Shown here piece after piece: positions 6,618 through 14,415 of a stretch of 27,728 nt of DNA (positions are counted from its first letter, which is position 1; each line of letters starts with the position of its first letter). The stretch is from CAZHUN01 sp043801115 (GTDB taxonomy: Archaea; Iainarchaeota; Iainarchaeia; Iainarchaeales; UBA10191), in contig JAZDMJ010000032.1 in assembly GCA_043801115.1 (NCBI GenBank), forward strand, positions 1 to 27,728. The letters run 5' to 3'. A model generated the notes under the pieces. The model had not been told where the DNA came from, searched no databases, and saw nothing but the letters and a program-made list of their open reading frames with translations. Made by a program: the position numbers and the translations under genes.

Positions 6618-7364
6618 TCACTCTTTGACTGCGCGCACGTACGAAATCATTCCAATGGGAAGACGGGAAAGTTTGGCGTCGATTCCGTGGAAAACTTTCC
6701 TGCCCAATCCTTCATGGAGCAGGGCGAGGGGAAGGGAGAGAAAGTACAATGTTTTTTCCCCTTCCACTCGAAACCCTTCTTCCGAAACCATTTTTCGGAT
6801 TCCCGCGTGGGAAAAGCGCGAAACGTGCTGTTCTTCGAGCGAATAATTTTTTCCCGCGATTTTTTGTTTTGCAAGGGTTTTATCGAACAAAAATTCGGCC
6901 AGCGGCCACATTGAGTGGTAGTTGGGCGTTGCAATAATCAGTTTTCCGCCCTTGCGGAGCACGCGCTTGGCTTCCTGCAATGCTTTGTGGGGCTGTTTTG
7001 AGTGTTCGATGACGTGTGAAAGAATACAGACGTCAATACTGTTATTCGGCAGTGGAATTTTTTCCGCGCGGCCCGTTTTGTAGGAAATGTTTTTCAGTTT
7101 CAGTTTTTTGGCCCTTTTTTGGGCGAAAGAAATGGATCCGGCGCTGAGGTCCACTCCGATTACTTTTTTCACGTGCGGGGAAATCTTTTCGCTCACGATT
7201 CCCGAACCGCACCCCACGTCCGCCACAATGTCCGACTTTTTCAGGCGCGCGAATTCGAGCAAGTATGCTTCGCGCGTTTCGTAAAAAAAGCGCTGCGCGG
7301 GGTGGCCTTTCGAGCGGAGCTCCGAGTAATAGCTTCCCGGAACGTTCAAGTATTTTTCTGGCAT
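6618..7364 (-). CDS. Class I SAM-dependent methyltransferase
   Basis: A 248-residue methyltransferase. VADVGCGSG (48-56) is the SAM-binding glycine motif, VIGVDLSAGS is the acidic end of strand 2, and DVCILSHVIEHSKQPHKAL with LRKGGKLIIATPN match the Methyltransf_11/UbiE-like group. The acceptor is unknown. Its position beside a DPM-like transferase and a second methyltransferase suggests methylation of a glycan or lipid carrier. It diverges from the gene at 7436, sharing one TATA element. Confidence 0.85.
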   Translation of the reverse strand: MPEKYLNVPGSYYSELRSKGHPAQRFFYETREAYLLEFARLKKSDIVADVGCGSGIVSEKISPHVKKVIGVDLSAGSISFAQKRAKKLKLKNISYKTGRAEKIPLPNNSIDVCILSHVIEHSKQPHKALQEAKRVLRKGGKLIIATPNYHSMWPLAEFLFDKTLAKQKIAGKNYSLEEQHVSRFSHAGIRKMVSEEGFRVEGEKTLYFLSLPLALLHEGLGRKVFHGIDAKLSRLPIGMISYVRAVKE

Positions 7365-7394
7365 GTTTTTCCCTTTCTGACAGTACGACCTTTC

Positions 7395-7404
7395 ATTTTA
7401 AATG
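7395..7404. promoter_or_regulatory. Shared near-palindromic TATA element between divergent methyltransferase genes
   Basis: CATTTTAAATG is a near-palindrome centred at about 7399.5. The two ATGs lie 36 bp away on each side (7364 and 7436), so either strand could use the box with a leader of roughly 10 nt. No other clear box is present. Confidence 0.55.
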
Positions 7405-7435
7405 GTTCTTGTCTATTTCTAGTTCAGGCGATGGA

Positions 7436-8065
7436 ATGGATTTGAACAAGAGCGAGTACAGCGACTTTTTCAAGCGCCGCGATAGGGTGAAGATTATCCC
7501 TGTATGGTATCCGTTGAGTTCTCCCAAATTTGTGTACAAAAAACTGGACTTTTCGGGAAAAAAAATCCTCGACTTCGGCTCGAGCTTTGACTCTCCCAAC
7601 GTGCAGGAAGCACTCAAAAAAGGCGCGGACTATCACGGTTTCGACATTGACAAGCAAACCGTCCAATGGCTGAAGGAGAAAAACTATTTTGCGGATTTTT
7701 GGAAGTCGAAGGAAAAGTTCGACATTGTGCTGGTTTCGCAAGTGTACGAGCACTTGTCCAAAGAACAACAGGAAGCGCTCATCAAGCGCTCGGCCCAAGT
7801 CGTGCGTTCTGGCGGTTTTTTGGTTTTGGAATACCCTTACTTGAATAATTTGGGCGGGAACAATTTTTGGAGGGACCGCACGCACACGACTCCTCCTTCG
7901 CTCGAAGACGAGGCCATTTTCATCGAAAAATTCGGCTTTCGCGCGGAATTGTATGTTGCAGGCATTAGTTTTTGGGGCCCGCGCAATTTTTTGAGAATGG
8001 TGTTCAACTGGCTGCTGGGCTTCCACCCGCAGCACAACGTGGTCATTATCGCCCAAGAACTGTAA
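7436..8065 (+). CDS. SAM-dependent methyltransferase-like protein
   Basis: A 209-residue Rossmann-type methyltransferase. The SAM motif is ILDFGSSFDS (44-53), which has one glycine where GxGxG is usual; YHGFDIDKQT and FDIVLVSQVYEHLSKEQQ follow in the correct order. Its target is unknown; the surrounding sugar genes suggest a glycan. The start ATG at 7436 was chosen by homology-like content and the shared box at 7395-7404, because the frame upstream of it is the antisense of the neighbouring methyltransferase. The weakened glycine motif lowers certainty that it is active. Confidence 0.78.
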   Translation: MDLNKSEYSDFFKRRDRVKIIPVWYPLSSPKFVYKKLDFSGKKILDFGSSFDSPNVQEALKKGADYHGFDIDKQTVQWLKEKNYFADFWKSKEKFDIVLVSQVYEHLSKEQQEALIKRSAQVVRSGGFLVLEYPYLNNLGGNNFWRDRTHTTPPSLEDEAIFIEKFGFRAELYVAGISFWGPRNFLRMVFNWLLGFHPQHNVVIIAQEL

Positions 8066-8097
8066 ATTTTGGTACAAGGCCCGCACGATTTCCCAAC

Positions 8098-8109
8098 CTA
8101 TTTTTAACC
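8098..8109 (+). promoter_or_regulatory. TATA box for the flippase gene
   Basis: CTATTTTTAACC is centred 26 bp before the ATG at 8130, consistent with a leaderless transcript. Confidence 0.6.
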
Positions 8110-8129
8110 TTGCAATCCTTTTCCAATGC

Positions 8130-9581
8130 ATGAATTCCACGAAGCGCTTCGCGCTCAACACTTCGTACGTTTTGGGCGCAAGTTTGTTCCAGAAAATTCT
8201 GGGCCTCGTCCTCGTCGCGCTCATTGCGCGCTCGTTGAATGTGGAAAATTTCGGGATTTACAGCGCCGCGCTCGCGTTCGCGGGAACCTTCATTTTCATC
8301 ACAGACTTGGGCATCAACAATTACATTACGCGCGAGCTCGCGCAAAAGCGCAGGAACGCTTCCGAAATCCTTTCCGAAATCGTGGGATTGAAGCTCGTGC
8401 TTTCCATTATTGCCGTCGGAGTCATTGTCGGCGCGGCCTGGCTCTTGGGCTATTCCACGCTCTTGCAAATGGCCGTGTTTTTGGCCGCGCTCTCCATTGT
8501 TTTGGATTCTTTTGCGGGAACTTTGCGCACGTCGTTCTACTCGTTCGAAGTGCTGAAGTTCGAGTTTTGGATTACCAACATTTACAGGGTTTTGCTGCTT
8601 GCCGCGAGTTTTGCCGCGATTTTCTTCCAGCAGGGATTGCTCGTATTGCTTGCAGTTGCCGCGGGTGCGAGCTTCGTGCACTTTGTGTTGAGCGCGCTGA
8701 CGGTGTATTCCAAAATCGCCAAGTACAGCGTGCGATTCCACGTTTCGAGAGTGTTCGCGCTCTTGTTCCAAACCGCTCCCTTCATGCTGTCGAGCACGTT
8801 TTGGGGCATTTACACTACAGTGCCCGCCGTGCTCGTATTGCAGTGGAGCACGGTTTCGGAAGTGGCCTATTATTCGAGCGCGTACCGCATTGTTTCGGCC
8901 ATGGCTTTTCTTTCGACGGGATTCGTGAGCACGTTATACCCGTTGATGTCGCGCAAGTTCGTCCAGTCAAGCGCGCAAATGGGAATGCTGTTGCAAAAGT
9001 CGTTCAAGTATTTGCTGATTGCGGTGCTGCCCTTGGCGTTCCTTTTTTCGGTGCTGGCCGACCGCGTGATGACGGCCATCTATTCGAGTTCCTTTTCGGT
9101 CGCGGGCCCCGTGTTCCAAGTGATGACGTGGTATACGGCGTTCAACTTTCTCAATCTCGTGTTTTTCACGTTTTTGAATTCTACGGGAAGGGAAAAACAG
9201 CTCGCAATTTTTACGGGAGTCGCGCTCGCGTTCTGTTTGGGCGCGAACTTTTTCCTCATTCCGTTGTATGGCGCGCTCGGCGCGGCGTACGCGATGGTTT
9301 TGACGGACGCGCTGCTGTTTTTCCTGTTTTTCGCGTACGTGCGAAAGATCGGCTACAAAGTGGGCGTGCTTTCCGTGCTCTTCAAGCCGTTGATTGCTTC
9401 GTTGTGCGTAGCCGCGTTCGCGTGGGTTTTTTACAGCATTTCTCTGGTCGCATTGCTCGTGTTGAGTTGCGCGCTGTGCTTCGGCATTCTGGGATTGTTG
9501 AAAGCGTTCGACGCGGAAGACTTGCGGTTGTTCAATGAAGTAATCGCTTCCAAAAAGGCGCCCGCCAAAGCGGTCGAATGA
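8130..9581 (+). CDS. Wzx/MATE-like polysaccharide flippase
   Basis: A 483-residue integral membrane protein with about 12-14 hydrophobic helices. The N-terminal pattern NTSYVLGASLFQKILGLV, then LIARSLNVENFGIYSAALA, is the hallmark of the polysaccharide transport (MOP) family; FLSTGFVSTLYPLMSR and FLIPLYGALGAAYAMV are internal family motifs. It should flip lipid-linked oligosaccharide across the membrane. Start: ATG at 8130, 26 bp from a TATA box; another ATG at 8126 is out of frame. Its TGA directly abuts the stop of the convergent C-methyltransferase. It is the only exporter of this type in the window. Confidence 0.92.
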   Translation: MNSTKRFALNTSYVLGASLFQKILGLVLVALIARSLNVENFGIYSAALAFAGTFIFITDLGINNYITRELAQKRRNASEILSEIVGLKLVLSIIAVGVIVGAAWLLGYSTLLQMAVFLAALSIVLDSFAGTLRTSFYSFEVLKFEFWITNIYRVLLLAASFAAIFFQQGLLVLLAVAAGASFVHFVLSALTVYSKIAKYSVRFHVSRVFALLFQTAPFMLSSTFWGIYTTVPAVLVLQWSTVSEVAYYSSAYRIVSAMAFLSTGFVSTLYPLMSRKFVQSSAQMGMLLQKSFKYLLIAVLPLAFLFSVLADRVMTAIYSSSFSVAGPVFQVMTWYTAFNFLNLVFFTFLNSTGREKQLAIFTGVALAFCLGANFFLIPLYGALGAAYAMVLTDALLFFLFFAYVRKIGYKVGVLSVLFKPLIASLCVAAFAWVFYSISLVALLVLSCALCFGILGLLKAFDAEDLRLFNEVIASKKAPAKAVE

Positions 9582-10847
9582 TTATTTGGACACGACTTCG
9601 AATTCGGGCAGGGGAAAAATGAGCTTGCCCCCGTTTTGCAAGTATTCGTTTTCTCGCTTGACGAATTCGCCCTTGAAATGCCAGGGCAGTACCAAAAAAT
9701 AGTCCGGCTTTTTGTCCCTGCAATCCTGTTCGGAGAGGATGGGAATTTTGGTTCCGATGGTTTTCATTCCGTACTTGGCGGGATTGCGCTCCGCCGCGGC
9801 TTCAATGACTGTTGAATCCAGTCCGTAGTATTGCAAGAGCGTGTTTCCCTTGGTCGAAGCGCCGTACACAAACACTTTTTTCGCCTTTTTGCGCTCTTGC
9901 GAAATGAATTCGACGCACTTTTTTTTCAAACTTTCAACTCTTTGCGCAAACGCGTCGTACGGCTTGCGCGAATTCAATTCGAGTTCTTCTTCCATTTTTC
10001 GGAATTTTTCCAAATTTCCCCCGTTTTCGGGCAAGGCCTTGAATCCCGCGCCCTCGTGCTGGATGTACACTCTATAACTGCCCCCGTTCACGTCGTTGGT
10101 TTCCATGTCGAACACTTCCAGCGAGTGCCGCGCGAGCAGGTTTTCGAGCGAGTGCAAACTGTAGTATTCCAAATGTTCGTGGCAGATGTTGTCGAACGCG
10201 TTGCTTTCCAGCATCATGGGCAAGTAGGCCATTTGGATGACCCATACTCCATCCTTGTCCAGGCTTCTTCGAACGTCGTTGACGAACTTGTTCGGGTCGT
10301 CCAAGTCGTAAAACATGGCGATGGAAGTAATCACTTTCGCTTTCTTGTTTCCGAACTCTCGCTGGACTACTTGAAAATTGAAATAGTCGTTCAAAATTTT
10401 GGTCGTTCCCACTTTTGCTTCATCGAGCAAATTTTTGGCGGGCTCGAATCCCACTTTCAAAACATACGGGTTCGAGTACGCGCGCAGCAAAGTTCCGTCA
10501 TTCGCGCCGATGTCAAGCACCAAGTCTCCCGCTTCTAATTTCACGAGTCGCTCGGCTTTTTCGACAATGTCTCTCAGCGCCGTGCGCATGCTCTGGTTGA
10601 CTCCGCTCTTGTACCAGTAATTGCGGTACAAGTTGTCCCCCGGAACCGTATGTTTCAACTGCAAGAGCCCGCAGCCTCCCTTGGACGAGTCGCATAATAC
10701 GAGTTCTAACGGGACAATGTCCTGTCCTTCTCCCGTGTCCGTAAAATCCGAAATATACAAGTCGCCGAGCGAGAGAATGGAGTCAAGATTCGCGTTTCCG
10801 CACACTCTGCACTGGTTTCGCTCCAGTTTTTTCAAGTCCAACCCCAT
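9582..10847 (-). CDS. Sugar C-methyltransferase with N-terminal zinc-binding domain
   Basis: A 421-residue three-part protein like NDP-hexose 3-C-methyltransferases. Cys13, Cys16, Cys52 and Cys59 form the N-terminal zinc site, LDIGANDGTLL (111-121) is the SAM motif, and the C-terminal part (from about 330) starts with FVYGASTKGNTLLQYY. The catalytic HEH region is ICHEHLEYYS (221-230). In the characterised TcaB9-type enzymes I recall YHEH at this place; here the Tyr is Cys222. Such enzymes add a methyl branch to a 4-keto sugar. Start: ATG at 10847 with a TATA box 26 bp upstream. It diverges from the GDP-mannose dehydratase-like gene, which could provide a keto sugar. Confidence 0.87.
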   Translation of the reverse strand: MGLDLKKLERNQCRVCGNANLDSILSLGDLYISDFTDTGEGQDIVPLELVLCDSSKGGCGLLQLKHTVPGDNLYRNYWYKSGVNQSMRTALRDIVEKAERLVKLEAGDLVLDIGANDGTLLRAYSNPYVLKVGFEPAKNLLDEAKVGTTKILNDYFNFQVVQREFGNKKAKVITSIAMFYDLDDPNKFVNDVRRSLDKDGVWVIQMAYLPMMLESNAFDNICHEHLEYYSLHSLENLLARHSLEVFDMETNDVNGGSYRVYIQHEGAGFKALPENGGNLEKFRKMEEELELNSRKPYDAFAQRVESLKKKCVEFISQERKKAKKVFVYGASTKGNTLLQYYGLDSTVIEAAAERNPAKYGMKTIGTKIPILSEQDCRDKKPDYFLVLPWHFKGEFVKRENEYLQNGGKLIFPLPEFEVVSK

Positions 10848-10868
10848 AGCGGAAACGTGCAATGGAAT

Positions 10869-10881
10869 GCTTAAAAAAAGG
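10869..10881 (-). promoter_or_regulatory. TATA box for the C-methyltransferase gene
   Basis: GCTTAAAAAAAGG on the plus strand, read on the minus as CCTTTTTTTAAGC, is centred about 27 bp from the ATG at 10847. Confidence 0.55.
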
Positions 10882-10910
10882 CGCTTTTTGGTGCAAGCGC
10901 GAAAATCGAA

Positions 10911-10920
10911 TCCTTTTAAA
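10911..10920 (+). promoter_or_regulatory. TATA box for the dehydratase-like gene
   Basis: TCCTTTTAAA is centred 43 bp before the ATG at 10959. The predicted transcript would carry a leader of about 17 nt containing AGGTG (10945-10949), a ribosome-binding site. Confidence 0.5.
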
Positions 10921-10958
10921 CCATTCCCACCCCATTGCTGTAAAAGGTGTTTTGGGAA

Positions 10959-11918
10959 ATGGAACGCGTTTTGATTACAGGTGTTACAGGCTTTGCGGGC
11001 TCTCACTTGGCCGAGTTTGTACTGGAAAACGGCTTTGGGGAAGTGTTTGGAACCGTGCGCGGAAAGACGGCCGACTTGTCCAATCTTTCCAAAGTTATGG
11101 ATAAAGTCAAATTGTTCGAGTGCGACTTGGCCGACCCGTATGCCGTACAGTCCATTGTTTCCGAAATCGAGCCCGACCGCATTTTCCACATTGCCGGACA
11201 AGCATTTGTTCCGTCCTCATGGCGCTCGCCGTACGAAACCTATCACACCAACTTGTTCGGCAGCATGAATGTTTTCGAGGCCGCGCGCAAGTGCAAAACC
11301 AATCCCGTCATTCAAATCGCGGGCTCGAGCGAACAATACGGAATGGTGTATCCGGAAGAAACGCCCATCAGCGAGGACAATCCCTTCCGCCCGCTCTCTC
11401 CCTATGCCGTTTCCAAGTGCGCGATGGACTTGATGGGCTACCAGTACTTCAAAACCTACGGCTTGAAAGTAATCCGCACGCGTGCGTTCAACCACGAAGG
11501 CCCTCGAAGGGGGGAAGTGTACGTTACTTCGAACTGGTGCAAGCAAATGGCGCTGATTGAAAAGGGAAAGCAGAGTCCGGAAGTCAAGGTGGGAAACTTG
11601 GAAAGCTTTCGCGACTTTACGGACGTCCGCGACATGGTCCGCGCGTACTGGCTCGCGACGGAAAAGGGAAAGCCGGGAGAAGCCTACGTTATCGCTTCGG
11701 GCAAAAAAATGCAGATGAAAGAATTGCTGAATCTGATTTTGTCCAAAAGCAAAGTCAAGGCGAAAGTAGTGCAGGACCCTTCGCGCATGCGCCCGAGCGA
11801 CGTTCCCCTCTTGGTCGGGGATTCGACCAAGTTCCGCTCTCAAACGGGATGGAAGCCGGAAATTCCCTTCGACCAAACCATGCAGGACTTGCTCGACTTT
11901 TGGCGCGAGCGCGTCTAG
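10959..11918 (+). CDS. GDP-mannose 4,6-dehydratase-like SDR
   Basis: A 319-residue extended short-chain dehydrogenase. TGVTGFAG (7-14) binds NAD(P), AGSSEQYG (121-128) carries the catalytic Ser-Glu, YAVSK (149-153) has the Tyr/Lys pair, and AFNHEGPRRGEVYVTSNW closely follows the NHExPRRGxxFVT signature of GDP-mannose 4,6-dehydratases and the related 4-reductases. The product would be GDP-4-keto-6-deoxymannose, the entry to fucose, rhamnose, perosamine and dideoxy sugars. The ATG at 10959 is preferred over GTG at 10947 because AGGTG lies 9 bp upstream. The stop overlaps that of the convergent GT4. Dehydratase versus reductase is not settled. Confidence 0.8.
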   Translation: MERVLITGVTGFAGSHLAEFVLENGFGEVFGTVRGKTADLSNLSKVMDKVKLFECDLADPYAVQSIVSEIEPDRIFHIAGQAFVPSSWRSPYETYHTNLFGSMNVFEAARKCKTNPVIQIAGSSEQYGMVYPEETPISEDNPFRPLSPYAVSKCAMDLMGYQYFKTYGLKVIRTRAFNHEGPRRGEVYVTSNWCKQMALIEKGKQSPEVKVGNLESFRDFTDVRDMVRAYWLATEKGKPGEAYVIASGKKMQMKELLNLILSKSKVKAKVVQDPSRMRPSDVPLLVGDSTKFRSQTGWKPEIPFDQTMQDLLDFWRERV

Positions 11919-13021
11919 CGTTCCAACACTCTTTCAAAAACGTCCAAATATTTTTGCATGACTTCTTTTTTGTGGAACAATTGCGCGCGCTTTTTGGAAA
12001 TTTCAACCGCGTGTTTGTAATAATTCGAATCATTCAGCAGTTTTTCCATCATTTCCGCCAATTGTTCAATGTTTCCCCGCTCCACCGTAAGCGCGTCGTC
12101 TTCCACTCCGTCCGGACTTCCAATCCAGTCCGTGCAAATCGTGGGCTTTCCCAGCATGAGCGCTTCCATCAAACTCAAACCATACGCGTCCCCGTGCAAT
12201 GGAGGAACGGCGATGAATTCGCACTTGCAATACCATTCGTTCAATTCTTCGTCCGAAACAAATCCCAGCAGTTTGACGCAGTCCTGCAATTCCAATTCTT
12301 TCACAATTTGTTCAAACCGCTCTTTCTGGTAGGGCGGGCCGATGCACACAAGCTCGGCATTCACTTTGTCCTTGATTCGCGCGAACGCGCGCAGCAATAC
12401 AAAAATTCCCTTGCTCTCATCAATCCTTCCAACAAACAATACAATTTTCTTTTTCGGCTTTCCCACTTTCAATGGCTTGAATTTTTCCTCGCTCCACCCC
12501 TGCAATACTTCGAACTGTTTTCCCTTGAAATAGCCCTCTTCGAAGTATTTTTTCACGGCCCACGTGTAGCATGTTAATTGGTTTGCCTGTTTCAGGGTGT
12601 GCAAAATCCACCACTTTTTCAAGGGGTTGGAAAAGTTTCCCTTTTCCAATTGGTCTCTTCCGAAAATATTGATGACGCTCTTGGCGCGCAATTTTTTCGC
12701 GAGTTGGATGGCGGCCGTCATGGGCGGAATCGTGTACACGCCGTAATACACGTCGTACTTTCCCAGTTTTTCCCCCGCTTTCACGTAATCGGCAATTCTC
12801 CGCATGGCATCGGATTTGTCGATGGGATGCGTGTTGAACGCGTAAATATTTACTCCTTCTTGCGTTTGCACTTCGGGCAAGTTGTTCCAGTTCGGCGTCA
12901 AAATGTCGGCCTGGATTCCATTCGCGGCCATCCACGAAGCCGCGCCATAAACAAGCCGTTCCGTTCCCGCTTTCACGGGCCACGCAAAGTCCGAAACGAG
13001 CAATACTTTTTTGGGCAACAT
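11915..13021 (-). CDS. Family 4 glycosyltransferase
   Basis: A 368-residue GT-B enzyme. VLLVSDFAWPVKAGTERLVY (6-25) is the N-terminal acceptor region, LFVGRIDESKGIFVLLRAF opens the donor domain, and GDAYGLSLMEAL is the donor-binding motif. The usual first Glu of the EX7E motif is Asp here, while the second Glu is kept. It transfers a sugar from a nucleotide donor onto a growing cytoplasmic lipid-linked glycan. It is the last gene of the five-gene unit beginning at 16411, and its ATG directly follows the TGA of the GT2 gene. Donor and acceptor are unknown. Confidence 0.9.
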   Translation of the reverse strand: MLPKKVLLVSDFAWPVKAGTERLVYGAASWMAANGIQADILTPNWNNLPEVQTQEGVNIYAFNTHPIDKSDAMRRIADYVKAGEKLGKYDVYYGVYTIPPMTAAIQLAKKLRAKSVINIFGRDQLEKGNFSNPLKKWWILHTLKQANQLTCYTWAVKKYFEEGYFKGKQFEVLQGWSEEKFKPLKVGKPKKKIVLFVGRIDESKGIFVLLRAFARIKDKVNAELVCIGPPYQKERFEQIVKELELQDCVKLLGFVSDEELNEWYCKCEFIAVPPLHGDAYGLSLMEALMLGKPTICTDWIGSPDGVEDDALTVERGNIEQLAEMMEKLLNDSNYYKHAVEISKKRAQLFHKKEVMQKYLDVFERVLER

Positions 13022-13954
13022 TCAACTGCCTGCCCCTTTGTCTTTGGCCGTTGCGTACAACAGCCAGCCGTGCAATAATCCGATTCCGGCTGGAAAGTAT
13101 GTAATGGTTTTCAACAAGTGCCATGGATTTTGGATTCCTTTTCGGAGAATCGAGAGCAGGATGACAATGAACGGAAGGCCCAACAAATACAACAAGGGGT
13201 TCAACAGGCCGAAAAAAAGTCCGATGAACGAGAGCAAGTACACAGTGCGCATGTACACGCCGAACCATTCCTTGAAATATTGCAGTCCGTTAAAGTATTT
13301 CAAGTACAAGGGCCCGCTTTTTCCATACCATCTCGCCTGCTTGTACGCGCGATAGAGCGTTCCAACCGCATGGCCGGAAAAGAACGTGTCCGCGAGCGCG
13401 ACTTTTAATCCGTTTTTTTGCGCAAACGCATCAACGGCCATCGCGTACAATCTATCTTCTCCGAATCCGATTTCGGGAAAACCGCCCAATTGTAGGTAAA
13501 TATCCCTGCGCGAAAAGCGCGGTTCTAAAGAAATTCCTTCCGGGTCGGAAACGGCTTTCATGATCCAATTTTCCTGCATGCTTTTCAGTTTTGTCCGAAC
13601 TGCAATGGTTTTCGAATCGAACGCGGCCACGCTTTTTTTCACAAAGTCCCTGTCCGTAATGCGGTTGTCCGCGTCCAAGGTTCCCACGATTTCGGCGTTC
13701 GAATTTTTCGCGCCCTTGTTCCATCCGACCGCGGGCCCTTGCCTTCCGGGATTGTTGATGAACACTTTCGCTCCTTTCGCTTTCGCAATCTCCACGGTTT
13801 TGTCCGTGCTTCCGTCGTCCACAATCGTCACTTCCAAATTCTTGTACGATTGCGCCTTCAAATCGTCCAACAAGTTTCCAATCGTTTCTTCTTCGTCCAG
13901 ACAGCTGATGGAAATGCACACTTTCGGATTCTTCGATAAAGGTTTTAGTTCCAT
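13022..13954 (-). CDS. Membrane-bound family 2 glycosyltransferase
   Basis: A 310-residue GT-A enzyme. VCISISCLDEEETIGNLL begins the nucleotide-binding fold, VDDGSTDKT is the UDP contact, LDADN holds the DxD (Asp94, Asp96) and GFGEDRLYAM the acidic base region (Glu166, Asp167). The C-terminus has about three membrane helices (roughly 234-252, 253-271, 284-302). It should add a sugar at the inner membrane face. It starts at ATG 13954 with AGGA just upstream, 8 bp after the acyltransferase gene. Confidence 0.9.
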   Translation of the reverse strand: MELKPLSKNPKVCISISCLDEEETIGNLLDDLKAQSYKNLEVTIVDDGSTDKTVEIAKAKGAKVFINNPGRQGPAVGWNKGAKNSNAEIVGTLDADNRITDRDFVKKSVAAFDSKTIAVRTKLKSMQENWIMKAVSDPEGISLEPRFSRRDIYLQLGGFPEIGFGEDRLYAMAVDAFAQKNGLKVALADTFFSGHAVGTLYRAYKQARWYGKSGPLYLKYFNGLQYFKEWFGVYMRTVYLLSFIGLFFGLLNPLLYLLGLPFIVILLSILRKGIQNPWHLLKTITYFPAGIGLLHGWLLYATAKDKGAGS

Positions 13955-13962
13955 AAAAATTC

Positions 13963-14415
13963 CTACTTTTCAATGATTTTGGCGGGAACGCCCGCGTAGG
14001 CTTTTCCGCCTTCGCAGTCTTTGACGACGACGGCTCCCGCGCCAATGACCGCTTTTTTTCCGATGGTGACGCCCGGCAGCACGATGACGCCCGTTCCAAT
14101 GTATACTCCGTCTTCGATCCGCACGGGCTTTTCCCTGGCGGGGTGCACGGAAGAATCGTGCGTGAACACTTTGATTGCGGGGGCGAACTGGACGTCGTCT
14201 CCGATGAATACATCCGTCGTAATGTCGATGATGCATTCGAGTCCGATGTACGAGTTTTTTCCCACGTGGAATTTTCCCTTCCTGCGCTTGTCGTTGTAGA
14301 TAATTTTCACGTTTCTTCCGAATTTCGCGCTCGAGTCGATGTCGTATTTGTGAATCATTCGCTCCAGCGGAAGCCGGATGCTGGGTGGAAGGCATTCGAG
14401 CAATGGTTCGATCAT
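13963..14415 (-). CDS. Hexapeptide-repeat acyltransferase (left-handed beta helix)
   Basis: A 150-residue LbH acyltransferase. Hexapeptide-type repeats run from about 52 to 135, with IGTGVIVLPGVTIGKKAVIG at the core. FTHDSSVHP contains the His-Asp typical of the maltose/galactoside acetyltransferase group, and the tail YAGVPAKII is the family ending. It probably O- or N-acetylates a sugar or sugar nucleotide with acetyl-CoA. The ATG at 14415 forms an ATGA overlap with the preceding gene's TGA and has GGAAGGA 8 bp upstream, so it beats an in-frame GTG at 14430. Following an aminotransferase, it may acetylate the new amino group. Confidence 0.87.
   Translation of the reverse strand: MIEPLLECLPPSIRLPLERMIHKYDIDSSAKFGRNVKIIYNDKRRKGKFHVGKNSYIGLECIIDITTDVFIGDDVQFAPAIKVFTHDSSVHPAREKPVRIEDGVYIGTGVIVLPGVTIGKKAVIGAGAVVVKDCEGGKAYAGVPAKIIEK

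Noticed and set aside
8126..9538. 470-codon frame overlapping the flippase gene on the same strand
   Set aside because: Its product is Arg/His/Phe-rich with no membrane pattern or motif. The frame starting at 8130 gives an intact flippase with a TATA box 26 bp upstream.
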